A stretch of DNA of 34,800 nucleotides, from assembly GCA_009602735.1 (NCBI GenBank), contig WELA01010100.1, forward strand, positions 601,516-636,315. The letters are read 5' to 3'. This DNA is from Mesotaenium endlicherianum. Lineage: Eukaryota > Streptophyta > Zygnematophyceae > Zygnematales > Mesotaeniaceae. The position numbers and the translations under genes are program-made. The notes under the pieces are model-generated. The model had not been told where the DNA came from, made no database searches, and saw nothing but the letters and a program-made list of their open reading frames with translations. This document shows, piece after piece, positions 34,250 through 34,800 of this stretch (its first letter is position 1; every line of letters begins with the position of its first letter).

Positions 34250-34800
34250 GTGAGTGGGTCTGCAGACTGGCGGCGCCCCGTGCCTTGGCAAGGATATAGC
34301 TGCTTCCTTTAAATCTCAGGCCTATGTCTGAGACTTGGACTTAAACTTAGACTTAGGCTTGGAGTTCATATTTTCGACTTTAGGATTCCAGGTTCGTCTT
34401 TCATGTCTCCCTTTTCCTGTTGGGGATTTCTGGAATGGGGTGTAAGGAGTGGGGTTAGGTTTGTGATTGGCATCTGGAGTGTGAGGTTTGGAGCACTTTT
34501 CTTGCGACTGCGCTTGGCCTGCTCTTCTCTCTCGTGGCGCATCGTGTAGTCTGCTGCTTCGCACGTCGATGACTCATTATGAGCATGAAATATGTGTGTC
34601 ATCTTCTTTGTGTTACTTCTCCCTCGAGCCTCCCCCTCTTCTGGTCATTCGCTTACTATCCTGTTTGCTCTCTCTTCCCTCGCCCCCTCGCCCTCCCCCT
34701 TTACCCCCCTTCTCCCCCTTCTTTTCATACCACGGTACTTATTCTCTTCCCCCCCACCCCCTTCCCCCTCCCGCATCCCGCATCCCGCTCCTTTAATTTA
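34250..34800 (+). other. presumed LRR gene intron to window end
   Basis: Starts with donor gtgagt. Contains CTTAGACTTAGGCTTGG-like and GGGGTTAGG words (34330-34480), then a C/T-rich tract (34670-34795). No exon recognised. Confidence 0.5.

Overview
This is nuclear DNA of a eukaryote, most likely a green-lineage (streptophyte-type) alga or early land plant. The genes are split by GT-AG introns. Coding exons are GC-rich, introns are long and full of decayed (TG)n/(CA)n and telomere-like CCCTAAA tracts, and three genes have plant-style architectures: a kelch-guanylate kinase, a subtilase C-terminus and an LRRNT receptor. A DNA-PKcs homologue is unusual for that lineage. I cannot name the species. 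Exon limits were set by hand from splice sites, reading phase and remembered family motifs; no alignment was run.

Layout. (1) 1-717: telomere-like intron DNA, then one plus-strand exon of replicative DNA ligase I (DNA-binding domain). (2) 1154-4837: the 3' part of a DNA-PKcs-type PI3K-like kinase gene (FAT end, kinase, start of FATC) on the same strand. It is cut at a single N (4838) inside FATC. (3) 4841-15350: DNA ligase I resumes and runs through 12 phase-consistent exons to its stop; about 125-150 residues expected between the 717 exon and the 4841 exon are not seen, and the kinase sits in their place. (4) 15351-16845: no gene seen, between convergent genes. (5) 16846-27660, minus strand: 11 phase-consistent exons (523 codons plus stop) of a plant-type guanylate kinase placed between an N-terminal and a C-terminal kelch segment; the first exon(s) are not found. 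(6) 27661-31859: no recognisable gene, a few short tandem repeats and one Cys-rich fragment. (7) 31912-32382: a C-terminal exon of a plant subtilisin-like protease. (8) 32874-34249: the signal-peptide and LRRNT exons of a leucine-rich-repeat receptor or protein, running off the window.

Most interesting pattern: 'exon echoes'. Beside many splice junctions the intron holds one to three diverged tandem copies of the exon edge, often with an open frame and a GT donor. In the guanylate kinase gene these follow the donors; in ligase I they occur on both the donor and the acceptor side. They fit intron growth by tandem duplication across splice sites, with splicing kept at the outermost site so the protein is unchanged. 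CCCTAAA-like filler often lies between the copies. Second: the DNA-PKcs homologue embedded within ligase I, which is either a real rearrangement or an assembly chimera. Runs of G with one N, other single Ns and a 52-N gap show that the assembly needs care.
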